Source: Tribonema minus
Lineage: Eukaryota > Sar > Xanthophyceae > Tribonematales > Tribonemataceae
Reading direction: 5' to 3'
Length of the DNA: 64,000 nt
NCBI GenBank assembly: GCA_017506865.1
Contig: JAFCMP010000073.1
Location: forward strand, 1 to 64,000
Within the stretch, counting starts at the first letter, position 1. Every line of letters starts with the position of its first letter. Below, in pieces: positions 1-11,200 of the stretch. The position numbers and the translations under genes were made by a program. The notes beneath the pieces were generated by a model. That model was not told the DNA's origin. It made no database searches and saw only the letters and a program-made list of their open reading frames with translations.

Positions 1-496
1 AACCCTAACCCTAACCCTAACCCTAACCCTACCCTAACCCTAACCCTAACCCCCTAACCCTAACCCCCTAACCCTAACCCTAACCCTAACCCTAACCCTA
101 ACCCTAACCCTAACCCTAACCCTAACCCTAACCCTAACCCTAACCCTAACCCTAACCCTAACCCTAACCCTAACCCTAACCCTAACCCTAACCCTAACCC
201 TAACCCTAACCCTAACCCTAACCCTAACCCTAACCCTAACCCTAACCCTAACCCTAACCCTAACCCTAACCCTAACCCTAACCCTAACCCTAACCCTAAC
301 CCTAACCCTAACCCTAACCCTAACCCTAACCTAACCCTAACCTAACCCTAACCCTAACCCTAACCCTAACCCTAACCCTAACCCTAACCCCTAACCCTAA
401 CCCTAACCCTAACCCTAACCCTAACCCTAACCCTAACCCTAACCCTAACCCTAACCCTAACCCTAACCCTAACCCTAACCCTAACCCTAACCCTAA
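1..496. repeat. telomeric array, CCCTAA (TTAGGG) type
   Basis: About 80 units of CCCTAA run from the first base to 496, with a few length variants (CCCCTAA, CCTAA, CCCTACCCTAA), mainly at 28-70 and 330-395. The C-rich strand reads 5' to 3' into the chromosome, as expected at a left chromosome end. The TTAGGG unit is shared by many eukaryotes and excludes the TTTAGGG type of most plants and green algae. The open frames in this array are repeat artefacts. Confidence 0.98.
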
Positions 497-620
497 GTGC
501 ACAAGCGGAAGCTCTATGATCACATGCGACCCCACTCATGAAAGAATCCGTACTCCCGCTTGTCACATTTCCCACATTCCCTCATGTAGTCGACCACGTG
601 TGCAAGCCCGCATACTGCAA

Positions 621-700
621 GGCACTTCAACACCTGCAAGCCTAAGGCCAGCCAACTCGTGGCACCTCAACACCTGCAAGCCTGAGGTAAGCCAACGCGT
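621..700. repeat. subtelomeric 2 x 40 bp direct repeat
   Basis: Two adjacent 40-base units (621-660 and 661-700) share the core CAACACCTGCAAGCCT and differ at a handful of sites. This is the only clear tandem repeat in the first 2 kb after the telomere. Confidence 0.75.
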
Positions 701-2036
701 GAGAAAATGTCCGGCATCAGCGCCCAGCCTAAGCCCACCTTCTGTGGTTGATAATGACCCACTTCAAAGGGACTGTGTTTATGAGCAGGGGCAAATGTTT
801 GTTCATGGAACTAGTATGCTTGCTCGTGCAGCCCAGTTGTGAGTTGCAGCAGCCAGCCAAGAACCAAAACCGTCGAAAAATGTACACCATGCGTCACGGT
901 GGCACACAAACATCATTACGCCCAAGTGTCCCGCGCAATTATCTTCAGCAATCAAGATGACAGCACTTAACTTAAGCGCCAGGTACGGGTGGGTAGTAAA
1001 ACGTGTAAAGGTTTCACGCGGTAATTACAGCATGCCAGATTAAGTTGCTCACCCTAAGAACCTTCCCTCCGCCTTCATGTTGTGCCCAAAACTCTGCTGC
1101 AAAAGCTTGATGAACTCGTCGGCAAATGCGCGCTGCACACGTACATCGCAGCATGCAGACAGTCGACGTCCTGTCAGAATCCTTAAGGTGCGTTGGAAGG
1201 GTTCCAACCACTATGCGCAGCAAGTAGGACTCCAACTTGTCACTGACACCGCTCGACAAAAAGACTGGCACCTATGCACCGGCCATCTCAACCTGAGTCT
1301 GGTGCGCACATTGGAGGATGATGGAACAATGAATATGATTGCCAAGTCATCTCAACTCTGATTCGGTGCGCAGGTGACAAACCAGACGCACTTGTTTCAA
1401 CTCATTGGTTTTGACGTCACAAAACGCTCGTGGCAAGCTCCTGTAGGCACGATATCGCGCCAACAAACACCGCGGGATCTAAACGGGCACTCTCGAAGAG
1501 GTATCCTTTGCAGCACCGCCTGTCATTTGCAGCGAGCATGGATGTCATGGAAGGTGTCACTTTCAAAATGCGCTCAAGCCTAGCAGGAGCGTGGTAGTGG
1601 GATACGCGAGATACGCACGCCAATTATGTCAGAATTAGCAATAGTGTTGGAATCCATGATGCAGCGCATCAACCATGCAACGCAGTAACTGGCCTGCCTG
1701 CGGCAGTGCGACAACGTCGAGACGCTCTAAAAGCATCTGTACACCTTCTTGCAGCTGAACACGCGCTTGTGGCATGCTGGCCTGTTTCAACATGTGCTGC
1801 ATACATGTGCAATATTGCCCTGTAGCCTCTGCAGTAAACAAAAATATGCATGGCAGGACTGCGACTCTAACCCATGCATATGCTGGAAGTGACTCACCCC
1901 CTAAGTGAGACCACGAATCCTAACCCTATGCGTCTAGCATGCAAATCGCTGCAGCGTTGAACGAAATTCGACATGGTGTGCTTGAGGTCATGACGCATAA
2001 GCTCTGTGGCAGCCTCTGAGGAACAGAGTCTCAGAC
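701..2036. other. subtelomeric stretch without a secure gene
   Basis: Only short open frames occur here. Two minus-strand frames, at 1,635-1,841 (a helical, Leu/Gln-rich end reading ...QLLRCMVDALHHGF) and 1,014-1,271, could be distal exons of the minus-strand ubiquitin-protease-like gene at 2.0-2.9 kb, because they lie just downstream of it. I could not link them by splice phase. No RNA gene or mobile element was recognised. Confidence 0.3.
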
Positions 2037-2937
2037 CTGCAACATCTCCATCGCGTCCTGCTGCTCTGCAGTCAAGTTGACATTCCAGGTGCTTGCATGA
2101 TCCCTAAAGGTGTTCACGTTCGTCAACAGGCCAGCGAACTCGGATGCGTCAGCTGCTGCATCTCGGACATCCAACCTGCATGGGCAGTGCGGGGTGATCA
2201 CCATAAATAGCATGAAGATACCGCGTGCTTGCTTTTGCAGCCGGTCTGCGCATACATATGACATGTTTAACTGATCCAAATGCCATTGACGTTGGTAGGC
2301 GTGCATGCCTATTAAGTGTGCTCAGGGCTGGTCCAAAGCCCACTACAAGCAGTTCAACAAATACTTTTCAACGCTGCCCTGACTCTTCATATATTCATGT
2401 GATACAGTCCAAGTTTTACTGCTGGCATGGTCTACGAGGCTGGTGCATATACCCCTTCGTCAACCCATTCCAGTCACACAAGTACACAACAACAAAAAAT
2501 ATGCCGTCATCAGCAAATTTGCGCAAAGCACGCATGCTGTGACATTGTGACGCAACAAGCAAGAGGCATTGTCAAAGCCACTACCTTCACAAAGTGTAAA
2601 AAGACACATCTATTCCGGTTTGTGCTGAGCCGACAAATGTTGCTGTGGCAAGAGCAGGATTCGCATATGGCGCGGAACACAACTGCAACAGCTGCAGGCA
2701 GCTCCCATTCACACCAGTGCATACATGGAAGACGCACATGTGAAACAGGCTCCGAAGCTCAGCCACCGCTGCTTGTGCACCCTCATTTGCCTGGACCTCC
2801 CAGGTCAGTGGATCCGTGGCTTCTACAGCTGCGCGACAGAGCGGGTGGTGATACAGCAGCTGGATGACCGCTATGAGCGGACACAGCGTAGCCGCCGTGT
2901 TGTTCTTCAAACCAATGTACCACGTCCGTTGCGCCAC
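2037..2937 (-). CDS. USP-type (C19) ubiquitin hydrolase-like gene, two exons seen
   Basis: Exon 2725-2937 (phase 0 at both ends, acceptor CAG, donor CAT|GTATGC) encodes WYIGLKNNTAATLCPLIAV followed by a hydrophobic helix and an LRSLF-like segment. This resembles the Cys box of ubiquitin-specific proteases (GLKNxGATCYMNSLLQ...LF). Exon 2037-2175 encodes ...LTAEQQDAMEMLQ, like the USP QQDAxEF motif that follows about 80-100 residues later. The family removes ubiquitin from proteins in cytosol and nucleus. The Cys box is atypical: two extra residues precede the Cys, and the usual Asn of the CYMN motif is missing, so activity is doubtful. Phase between the two exons does not match, so at least one exon between them is missing from my model. 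The catalytic His region was not found. An acidic first exon at 4147-4392 may belong to this gene. Confidence 0.5.
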
Positions 2938-4146
2938 CTGTCGATTGGTAGGTTGGGATTGGGCTGGTGTGAGACGAGGTAAATTGTGAGCACCATTCTG
3001 ATGTCACACGGCACACCGTGAAGCGCTCCCTGCAAGCGCATACAGGAGCGACTAGAGATGAGCACTGCCCCCAGTTGAATGTAGACGGGCACAGTGTAGT
3101 ACACGTAGCAACTACTAGTAGCTTGCGAAAGGCATATACTGCATGAGTGGCGGAAAGTTGCAGTCTGCTGTTGAGACATGCAGAGAAGAAAGTGACCCAA
3201 CTCTGGTTGACGCCGCTGAAGCACCATGCCTGATCCGCGAGTCTAGTCTAGGGTTGTGGTCAGGATCTATGGCTTGTCAATATGCTTGTCGTCGACAGTA
3301 CTCGTGAGACACTTGCATGATAGTTCAAGATGTGTAATGAGGCACCCCCAGGTTTATTCAACTCTCGGGCTGCTTGCCAGGCGCAGTGCATTCATGAACG
3401 CACTACAGAATGGTTGCTGAGATAAGGCATGGGGTTGGTGATTGATCGCTGCAATCAAAGCAGTACATGGGTGGACAATGATACCCAGTTCGAAACCACC
3501 TGGTCCACGCAGACTAAGACTAAGCCTGATTGATACAATCCTACCCCTAAATGTGGAAGTCCGACAGCAACTGCTTTTGAAATCAGACACGCCATATGTT
3601 GAAGAAGTATTCAACGTTTCAGGGTATACTTTAAGTCAGTAGTTTCTGTGTTGCTGGTTTCTGTCGTGCTGCTGGCAAAGAGGTAGACTTGCTGTTGGCA
3701 ACGGCACCTGCTTCAAACAGGTGCACAGCCGCTACTGACATGAACATACACAGCAGCGCCTGAAGTCATAACGCAAACGGCGGGCACAGATGGTCGTCAA
3801 ACAAGTCTCCGCAATGAACTCAACGCTAGCAGCGGCATTACGGCAACGATCAAGTTGTAACCTCCATATGTGCGGTGCTGCGATGGTGCGTAAAAGCGTT
3901 TTGTCACATACTGAATTCCAACACTGACCATGGCATGTTGGAAACATCCTGACTGGATTTCTAATCGTGACCCCACCCCTGCAGATGCCAGCGCGTCTTC
4001 AAATCGGTGCATCTATGAGTACTCGAGCATTGTGCAGGCGAAAATGATGCTACAAGAGGAGGACAGGTACGCTGGTGTACGCATGTTTCTAGCTCCGGTC
4101 ACGGTGTCATGATTATATGATGTAACTGTCAGGGACTGCACCTTAC
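2938..4146. other. probable introns of the minus-strand gene, exons unresolved
   Basis: Between the acidic exon and the USP-like exons there are short open frames on both strands. Minus 3797-4012 (VTKRFYAPSQHRTYGGYN) and plus 3442-3642 (SLIDTILPLNVEVRQQLL) look moderately protein-like, but neither can be placed by splice phase or family. No repeat was recognised. Confidence 0.25.
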
Positions 4147-4392
4147 CTCGTTGTCCTGCCCCTCTTCACCACGCTCCTCCTCATCGTCTGAATCGGCGGC
4201 ATCACTGTCCTGCCCCTCTTCTGAATCATCAAGCTCCTCATTGTCCTGCCCCTCTTCCCCAAGCTCCCCCTCTTCACCAAGCTCCCCCTCATCGTCTGAA
4301 CCGGCGCCGTCATCATCTGAACTCGCTCCATCTGAGCCAGTCTCGCTCCCTGAGGCCTCCTCAATCACATAGTCCGAATCCGCAGAGCTCAT
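4147..4392 (-). CDS. acidic Ser/Asp/Glu-rich first exon, 82 codons
   Basis: ATG at 4392 opens an 82-codon frame that ends at a strong donor (GACAACGAG|GTAAGG) in phase 0. It begins MSSADSDYVIEEASGSETGS and continues with repeated GEEGELGEEGQDNEE-like blocks, with almost no hydrophobic residues, so it is an intrinsically disordered acidic N-terminus. Acidic N-termini occur in many nuclear and ubiquitin-pathway proteins, but that does not give a function. The next exons lie at lower coordinates on the same strand, where the USP-like exons start about 1.2 kb on; joining the two is an inference. A 3797-4012 minus frame could be an intervening exon. Confidence 0.5.
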
Positions 4393-7300
4393 GACGCCTA
4401 ACCAGCTGCACTACCGGCGCTGTTCCCGTCTGACAGCTATGGGCACTGCATAACCCCTTCCCACAGGCTGTCTGCCGGTTTAAACCTATTGTGAGTCACA
4501 AAGGAGTTCATCACGATTGTCAGCAAAAGGAAGTCATGCAGGGCACTACAAAATGAGAAGAGCCGCCATCGTTGATGTAAAACATCATGTTGCAGTATTG
4601 GTGTTGGGACACCGGTGTGTCAAGCTGCATGCATCTGTGTACCAGGCTACTGGAGCTCGGTTAACTTACACTTGAATCGTTTGACTTGCACCTGAAGGCA
4701 TCTCTGTACACGCAGACATTGATGCTGCACCCTTAACAATATACAGCAGAATACACGGTGGTGGTGACTAGTTAAATGTTGATCCATTACCAGTGTCTCA
4801 CTCAGGAGCTGGTAATGCTCCAATTGGAATCAACATCCAGGTGCAAGCTGTACATGGTTCACAGACCACGTATGGCAAATTACACAATCCTTCGATCGAC
4901 ACACTGATGCCGTAAATGAGTTCAGATATACTGTCAAGGGCAACATAGCAATCCTGCACAGCGTATGCTGTGAACTGAGTGAATGCACCTGGCTCACGCA
5001 CAGAAAGCAGCCGCATCGCGGGCCCGAAGCACCACGTTCGCAAATTGATCGCACAAGTGCACGACGCTGACGACGTCATATCAGTTCTCTGAGTTGAAAT
5101 GTACCACTGGCTTCATGTAGTACTTTACGACTAGATGCCAATCATCTGGGCTTTTTCGCGCCCTGAGCGAGAATTAATAAAAAGTACTTTACGACCAGCC
5201 GCTATTGCGCGCAGCTTGAACCACGGGCAGCAGAACCACAGCACATACGAACGACAACTTTGCGAGCTGGCACGCGCTGCAGGGCTCGTGAGAGCTGGCC
5301 GCTCAGCGAATTATGGGCCATAGCAGCGGCAGCAGTTATACACGAATGCTCGCAATGCAGGAACGAGCGGTATATAGCCTATATATGTACATGCCGTGGG
5401 CTCTGCTTGCGAAAACACAAAATCATGCAGCACCAGGCCTTCTCCATCAACAAAGCACATCGTACATGTTGCCGCGAGCAGGCCATCGTCATAGCGACTG
5501 CATGTGCACGTACCAAAGTACTTGGCGAATCAAACAACTGCCTGCCCAAGCGGGTGGCTTCTTGTTTGCTCGTGCTGCCAAGCTCAGGAGCATTTTCAAG
5601 TGATGCATTGCAGCACGTGAGGGCGAGAAGAACAGGCTGAAGAACAGGCTGAACAGGTATACATGGAGGAAACTAAACATGGTGTTTCAATGGTTTCTGG
5701 CACCTGGTGGGCGCTGGTGTCCGCACGAGCTATCGCCACCACCCCAGCTCCTGCGATTTTGTGCCAACACCTTCAGAGATGTGGAGGCCGACGCTGATCA
5801 CGCGCGCGCAATGCACCTGTAGGCAGCAGCAGCACCTCCTTCCTGAGCACCTTCGCAACGCTCCCAAGGGCCGCCTCTGTGCGTTGTGTATCAAAGCAGC
5901 CTACCACACGCGATTTTTTAATGCTGCGGCACCGCTCAGCAAAGCTGGTTTGCTCCCGACCCCTCGGCGCCAGGCTCCAAAGGCCTATACTAACCCTAAG
6001 TAGGTGCGTCTCCAGTGCTGCAATTTAGGCGGGGCATCAGTGGTAACGTCAGAGCTGTGGCATGAAACAACAGTACTGCACAGGCGCAGCAGCGCGCAGC
6101 TGTTGGCTCGCAATGACTACGTTTATGCAGGGTACGAAGTTGAGTCCACCGTGGCATCGTTGTCCGGCAGCATCAGCGGCCAGACAACTTGTTGAACGCA
6201 CCTCCTGGTCCTCGGCATCTTGCTCATTTTCCCACGCTTATGAATTCAATAACTTTATCCAGCGCATGAGACACCGCACCAAGATCCACAGGTGCGCCGC
6301 TTCCAGTTTGCTTGCTCTTATCTGATACCTTAAGAATTCCTCATGTCACCCTGCCCACTGGCATCATGATTGAGAAAAGAGGCAGCATTCAATTTGGCGG
6401 CCTGTAGGATCGTGGAGGCATTCTGAATTATTCACAGCTGCCATCATGATTGTGATTGCGGTTAAGATGTGATCGAGCCTCTGAGAAGTGCCGTCCGCAC
6501 CGTCATTCCTAGGCTTGAAAAGCCTAGGTCTTAGCCGCAGGGGCGTCAATACGAGAAAGGTATGTGACACTTTCGCAACTGCTCCTGATGGGCGAGCCAG
6601 GCAGCGATAGGGGGAGCGCGCTCTGCAGACAAAGCCCATGCGAGCTCTAGGGGGAAACTATACGCGCCCGCATAGCTCGCGCGAGTGCCTGTGTGCAGAG
6701 CGACACTAAGGGTTGTCGGCCTTTTATCGGTCGAAGCTGAGGAAGGCAAATGAAGACCCGATAGCCGGCGCGCTGCCGAGACTCCTTCTCGTTGAAATCA
6801 ATGCTCCACTTATCCACGTAGCTGTGCCAAGGCTGGCTTCATCCAGGCCTGACAATTACCGGTGGAGATGCTCTAAGCCAGCCGCGCTCTCGCAACGCAA
6901 CTGGAAGTAGCCGTCATTTGCGCAATTCTGTCGACACAGTTGTGTAGTACCTCCGACGCCCAGCAGTTCCAGGCATGCGCGCCACAACCTTCAAGTTGAC
7001 ATTTCATCTTGAGGTTGTATATTATGTCCTTGAGGTTGTCGCAGACAGTTTTGTGGTAAAACGGCAGGCAGCGCAGGAATGTGAAGGAGGCAAATGTACA
7101 GGAGACAGCCTCAACGCCGGGTGAGCAGACTTGATGCACTACACGAATATCCAATGCCGGCACACGAGAGATCCAGCTTTGGCATTGGCGCTACAGGCTT
7201 TCACTTAATCACGACTTGCTTAATGCACATGCATGGCGTGCTGTGTACCACCAGTGTCGGTGGCCCAAGCTGTCAGAGGCACATTATGTAGTTGCTCCGC

Positions 7301-7929
7301 CGAGCAGTGCTTGTTGCTAGTTCTCTGAAGGAGCTCGTTCGCCGACAAGCAGCGATTTTTGCAGAAGCAGTGCTAGTTCACCCCAATATATGGCTACGCA
7401 GTACAGATCAGGCACCATTCAAAGACCTCACGCAGCAGCAGCAGCAGCAGCAGTAGCAGCGCGTGCTGCCGAACTGACGAGGTGTGTGCTGCCGATTCGG
7501 AACTGACCAGGCGCAGCATCACCTGTTTACAGTATGGCAGGCTCGTAAATTTGTGTTGTCAAATTCTGAATGTCGCCGCCGCCGCCGCCATTAGTTTTGG
7601 TGCTGGTTTTCTCATGCTTTGAATACCTATCAAGAACATCAAGTACGATGTTATGCGAAAATGCGAAAATACTGATACTGTGCCCAAGTTCTTCTGCTGG
7701 GGACGACCCTGCTCTATTTGTATTATTTGCTACTGCCGCATCCGTTCCTGTGACTGCATTGGTCTTATACCACAACTGCCTCTATTGGCATCAAGATTAT
7801 TGTGTGCTTTTCAGTGCCAGCATGCAGGCAACATTTGGCAGTGAGCGGCTCAGTGCCTGAGATTTCTTGTTTCGCTTTGCTGACTTCTGCATAACGTTTT
7901 GCTTGCTGCGCGCTGGCAACCTTCAGGAC
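4393..7929. other. intergenic, no secure gene
   Basis: This holds a 93-codon minus frame (4798-5079, no family recognised), one copy of the R2 hairpin repeat (5122-5197), a telomere-like CTAACCCTAA at 5990-5999, a perfect 9 bp stem-loop CCTAGGCTTgaaAAGCCTAGG near 6513-6533, a CAG trinucleotide tract (about 7434-7452) and a GCC tract (7570-7590). Open frames are short and do not show coding character that I can defend. Confidence 0.4.
5122..5197 (+). repeat. R2 hairpin repeat, copy 1
   Basis: The core TCTGGGCTTTTTCGCGCCC forms a short GGGC/GCCC stem and is followed by TGAGCGAGAATTAAT. The copy is bracketed by two 13-base direct repeats AGTACTTTACGAC (5122-5134 and 5184-5196). Nearly the same core plus flank recurs at 57,575-57,622, and the stem alone at 63,158-63,180. 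Function unknown; it could be a small non-autonomous insertion with a target duplication. Confidence 0.6.
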
Positions 7930-8403
7930 ATGGAGATCTCAACGCCAACAAAGAGATATATACTAGTCGGACCTCGGGCACCGGTCCCAACGCACCCTGC
8001 CAGCGCCCCCATCATACTTGCCGAAGCAGATGACATAGTTGACGTCAGATCTGTGTTTTACGCCAATGTGCGCAGCGTGCCGTTCACAGGGGTCGTGTAC
8101 GACCGCTTGGAAGGCACGCTGCGCAATGAGCACAACAATTTCATAGCGTACACGGTGATAGCGGAAACTGCCATGGTGACCACTTGGATTGTTGTCATAG
8201 GCGCTTTCATGCTGTTAGACATAGCGCTGTTCTACCTGCCTTTCATGGTGTGGGCATGTCTTTGGTCCTGCTTATATGCAGGAGACAAGATCAACGCAGC
8301 ATTTGCGGTAGAAGGACGACTCCGTGCTGCCATCAATTTTGCTGTCAGCTTTCAAATATCAACGCCTGTCCAGGTTGAGGAGGCTACGCAAGCCCTATTG
8401 TAA
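7930..8403 (+). CDS. hypothetical membrane protein, 157 aa, intronless
   Basis: The frame starts at ATG 7930 (MEISTPTKRYILVGPRAPVP) and ends with tandem stops TAATAA at 8401-8406. An upstream extension to 7867 would need a TTG start, so the ATG is preferred. Residues about 1-75 are soluble. Residues about 83-119 form a long hydrophobic stretch (TTWIVVIGAFMLLDIALFYL, then PFMVWACLWSCLYAG) that fits two closely packed membrane helices with a short turn. A short amphipathic tail rich in Ala and Phe follows. No family was recognised and no conserved catalytic motif is visible. Most genes in this window are split, so an intronless gene is the exception here; it could also be the last exon of a longer gene. 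Neighbours give no clue. Confidence 0.5.
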   Translation: MEISTPTKRYILVGPRAPVPTHPASAPIILAEADDIVDVRSVFYANVRSVPFTGVVYDRLEGTLRNEHNNFIAYTVIAETAMVTTWIVVIGAFMLLDIALFYLPFMVWACLWSCLYAGDKINAAFAVEGRLRAAINFAVSFQISTPVQVEEATQALL

Positions 8404-8829
8404 TAAGTATCATGATGTGCACACAGCAAGAGCGAAGAAACGGTGGCGTTGTGGCGTGATGGGCAAGACAGTGAGGGGTGCCAAGTAGGCAAGCTGCTTC
8501 AGATCCAGCGTTTCAAATAATAGCATTGCAGGTAGGGGTTCCATAGCCGCATTTCTTGGAGCATGGTGCAGCTTGTGAACCACCGCAACAGGCCTCCCCG
8601 GAGCCTGAGCTTCAGAGTGAAGAGTGTTGCGCAAAGCACATGCATGTACACATGCAGGTGTCCAGGTCTAAATACACTGTCATACTTGGGAGTACACACT
8701 TTACGCTCACTGACAGGCTTCCAATGTCACTTTCATGTTTCTTTAGAGTCTTAACCTTTCATCATGTTTTTATAAGCGGTTTGCTGCACTGTGGTGGCCG
8801 GCCACTTGCTGCGGCAGCATCACCGTAGC
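8404..8829. other. intergenic, nothing recognised
   Basis: Only short overlapping frames on both strands and no repeat or RNA gene that I can support. Confidence 0.4.
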
Positions 8830-9178
8830 AAGCTGCGTCGCTGCCTTCGTCGCTTGCTGCCGCGTGCAGATGTGTGCCACCACGCGCTGCGTTGTCATGC
8901 GCCGCGCTGCTGCTGCCGCGCCCTGCGCGACGCGCACCTGTGCGCGTCGCCGCTTTCACTAGCTCCGCACACCGCGCTGCTGACGTTGCACGCTGCGCCG
9001 CCGCGAGCATCGCGCGCGTCACACTGCCGCCAGCATTGCGCGCCGCGCTGCTGTCGTACGCGCCGCGCTGCTGTCGTTGCACGCTGCGCTGCTGCGAGGA
9101 CCGCGCGCCGCGCTGCCGCCAACATAGCGCGCCGCGCTGCCGCGGGCATCGCGCGCCGCGCCGCCACCGGGCACTGAA
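8830..9178. repeat. GC-rich degenerate minisatellite (GCGCCGCGCTGCTG units)
   Basis: About 350 bases are built from imperfect units of the form GCGCGCCGCGCTGCTG with GTCGTTGCAC or CCGCCAGCATT inserts. On the minus strand one frame reads as repeated AARRAMPAAARRAMLAAARRA, downstream of a less repetitive stretch (AYQMQSDTVMAEALQNELRK, 9190-9260) that looks more like normal protein. A minus-strand exon covering roughly 8,900-9,370 is therefore possible, but no start or splice site fixes it. Confidence 0.55.
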
Positions 9179-9819
9179 AGTGCTTGCGCAACTCGTTTTG
9201 CAGTGCCTCAGCCATGACCGTATCAGATTGCATCTGGTATGCAATAACAATTGCCACCGCTTGCACCTGGGGCTTCTCCTGTTGCGCTGCAACCTCGGCA
9301 GCCAGTCTTGAAGTTTTGGCAAAAACTGGCTTTGGCTTTGCTTTGGCTTTGGCTTTTGAAGTTTATCAACTTCACAAGCCCGCGCTGGCCTCATGCTGCC
9401 CATGTAAGTGCGTGTTCAGAAGGCACGTTAAGGTCGTCTGCAGTGCAGACTCTGCACGTTTGCGGGCTGCAACCGTGCAATGCGTTGCATCAACTGACCT
9501 GGGGCCCGATTGCCACTCATGGCCTGGATTTGGTGACAAACTTGTGTCAAAGTTGCGGCATTCACAGCATCTGTGGCTACAGCGGTAGCAGTTTGACCTC
9601 TACAGCTATTACTGTAGGTTTGGCTGCTCGATATGCTGCATGTCGCACAGCGTGGCACCACCTGATTGGTGGCAGTGACTGGTGTTAGTGGATTGACAAT
9701 TCAATGCAGAGTGTCATCAACAATGTCAATATTACAGAGGGGGTGAGTGAACCCATGGGCACTGGCACCATCGCCAACGTCACAGCTTTGCCAAGGGCGA
9801 AAGAGTAACTCACAACGCC

Positions 9820-10012
9820 CCATATGGTGTGCTCTCTGCGTGCAATGACACACATGGTGCTCCACATTGTGAACTCTCTGCGTGTGATGACACACATGGC
9901 AGAGTCTACAAGGGGCGGACAGATCAACGAGGAAGTGGTGGGGGGGGATGCCATTTGGCGACATCATTCAGAAGTCATCATCATTGAGACACATGCAGAC
10001 GTTACCTCGGCC
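9820..10012 (+). repeat. R1 dispersed repeat, copy a
   Basis: It contains the family hallmarks in order: TGATGACACACATGGC, a GGGCGGACAGAT segment, a run of G, GATGCCATTTGGCGACAT and a terminal CATTGAGACAC. The 5' part is tandemly duplicated here: the CTCTCTGCGTGxxATGACACACATGG motif appears twice within 60 bases (9835 and 9880). Four more copies occur in this window. Confidence 0.75.
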
Positions 10013-11200
10013 AATAAAGGACCTTGACTTTGAATGTGGGCTTGCCGCTCTGAGGTGGCAGTGCTCAATCTACCATGACCCTCAACAACTGTGAGTGAAA
10101 GCGTCACCTCATGGTCAGCGGTCGCTGACAGGCTGCATGCAATTGATATGCAGGCAAGAGACGGCTAGAAATTATGCTGTAGTGTAGACCTAGCACACTC
10201 AGTGACAAATACTCTTAGCAAAGCATTTGGATGCGGGAAGTCAGAGACACGCATGACACAAGCCAAGCCACGTGAAGCGATGTGACAGCGCAATGCATCA
10301 TGCTGTTCATTGCTTTCATGCACAAGTGTCCCCGGTCCCGTGTGACTGAACGCGCTGAGAAATGCGCTAGGAAATAATACTCGCACGCCGCTGTACTTCA
10401 AGCATGTGCGCTTCACTTCCTGTCGCCCTGTGACGAGAAAGGACTTGGACCCAGACTTGTTGGTGCACCCAAGGACTCACGTGCGTGGAACCTCAGCGCC
10501 CGGTGGCAGCTCTCATTAGAGGGCACATTCTACATGGTCGAGCGGAAGTGGCTGCTGGAGATAGGTATGGTAATGGGCGCCGATAAGTTACGGCTAACAA
10601 CCACGATGGTACTGTAGTGCACATGGTGCGACAATCTCGTGTCAGTCGCTACTCCAGTGTCTTGACGTCATTGACTGTGCCCGGGTTAGCAACTGTCATC
10701 ACCGGCGCCGCAGGATCCTGAGGCAGTGCACATGCGCAAAAGCAGTTTCCAGGGACCCGTCAGTTTATGGTGCACTAGCAGCATTTACACAGGGCGCGCG
10801 GCAGAATGCCTTCATGAATAGAAGTAAGGATTGATGCCTCAATGTGGGCTGAGCACATTGCGCTAACGTGGTGCGATGCATGAGTTTGTTGCAGTTGCTG
10901 CATAGGTTCATGTGCAGGGGCAAACCAAGAAGCAGAGTTTACCAGTTTGCTCAGCAAGTTTGAAGGGAGTGAGGCGCCAAATTCTGCCATACTTCTACGT
11001 TTTAGTGTTCTGATTGCTAAAGCCACGTGATGCAACTCTATAGAGGCAAAACGCTCATTGCAGTCGCAGCAAACGCATTGCCTGAGCACACATGAACTCA
11101 TGCGCCGATCACGCCAGGCACCATTGTGAATGGATGCATTTGAATACGTGCAGTGCGAGGCAGACCCTTCGGCACGCAAAACATTGAAGTGAGATTTGTG
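10013..11200. other. intergenic, downstream of the Tweety-like gene
   Basis: A 134-codon minus frame (10775-11179) lies just past the stop of the Tweety-like gene; it contains a Cys-rich stretch and a Leu-rich segment but matches no family that I know. Otherwise only short frames. Nothing else is supported. Confidence 0.35.

Noticed and set aside
326-575. Open frames of 60-70 codons inside the telomere array
   Set aside because: They are translations of CCCTAA repeats (LGLGLG, VRVRVR) and have no coding meaning.
7434-7590. CAG and GCC trinucleotide tracts as part of a coding exon
   Set aside because: The frames through them are short and stop close by on both sides; they are plain microsatellites.
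8762-9403. 213-codon minus frame over the GC-rich minisatellite
   Set aside because: It is Arg/Ala/Gln repeat-driven; GC-rich repeats keep several frames open by chance. Another minus frame there looks more protein-like but lacks a start and splice support.
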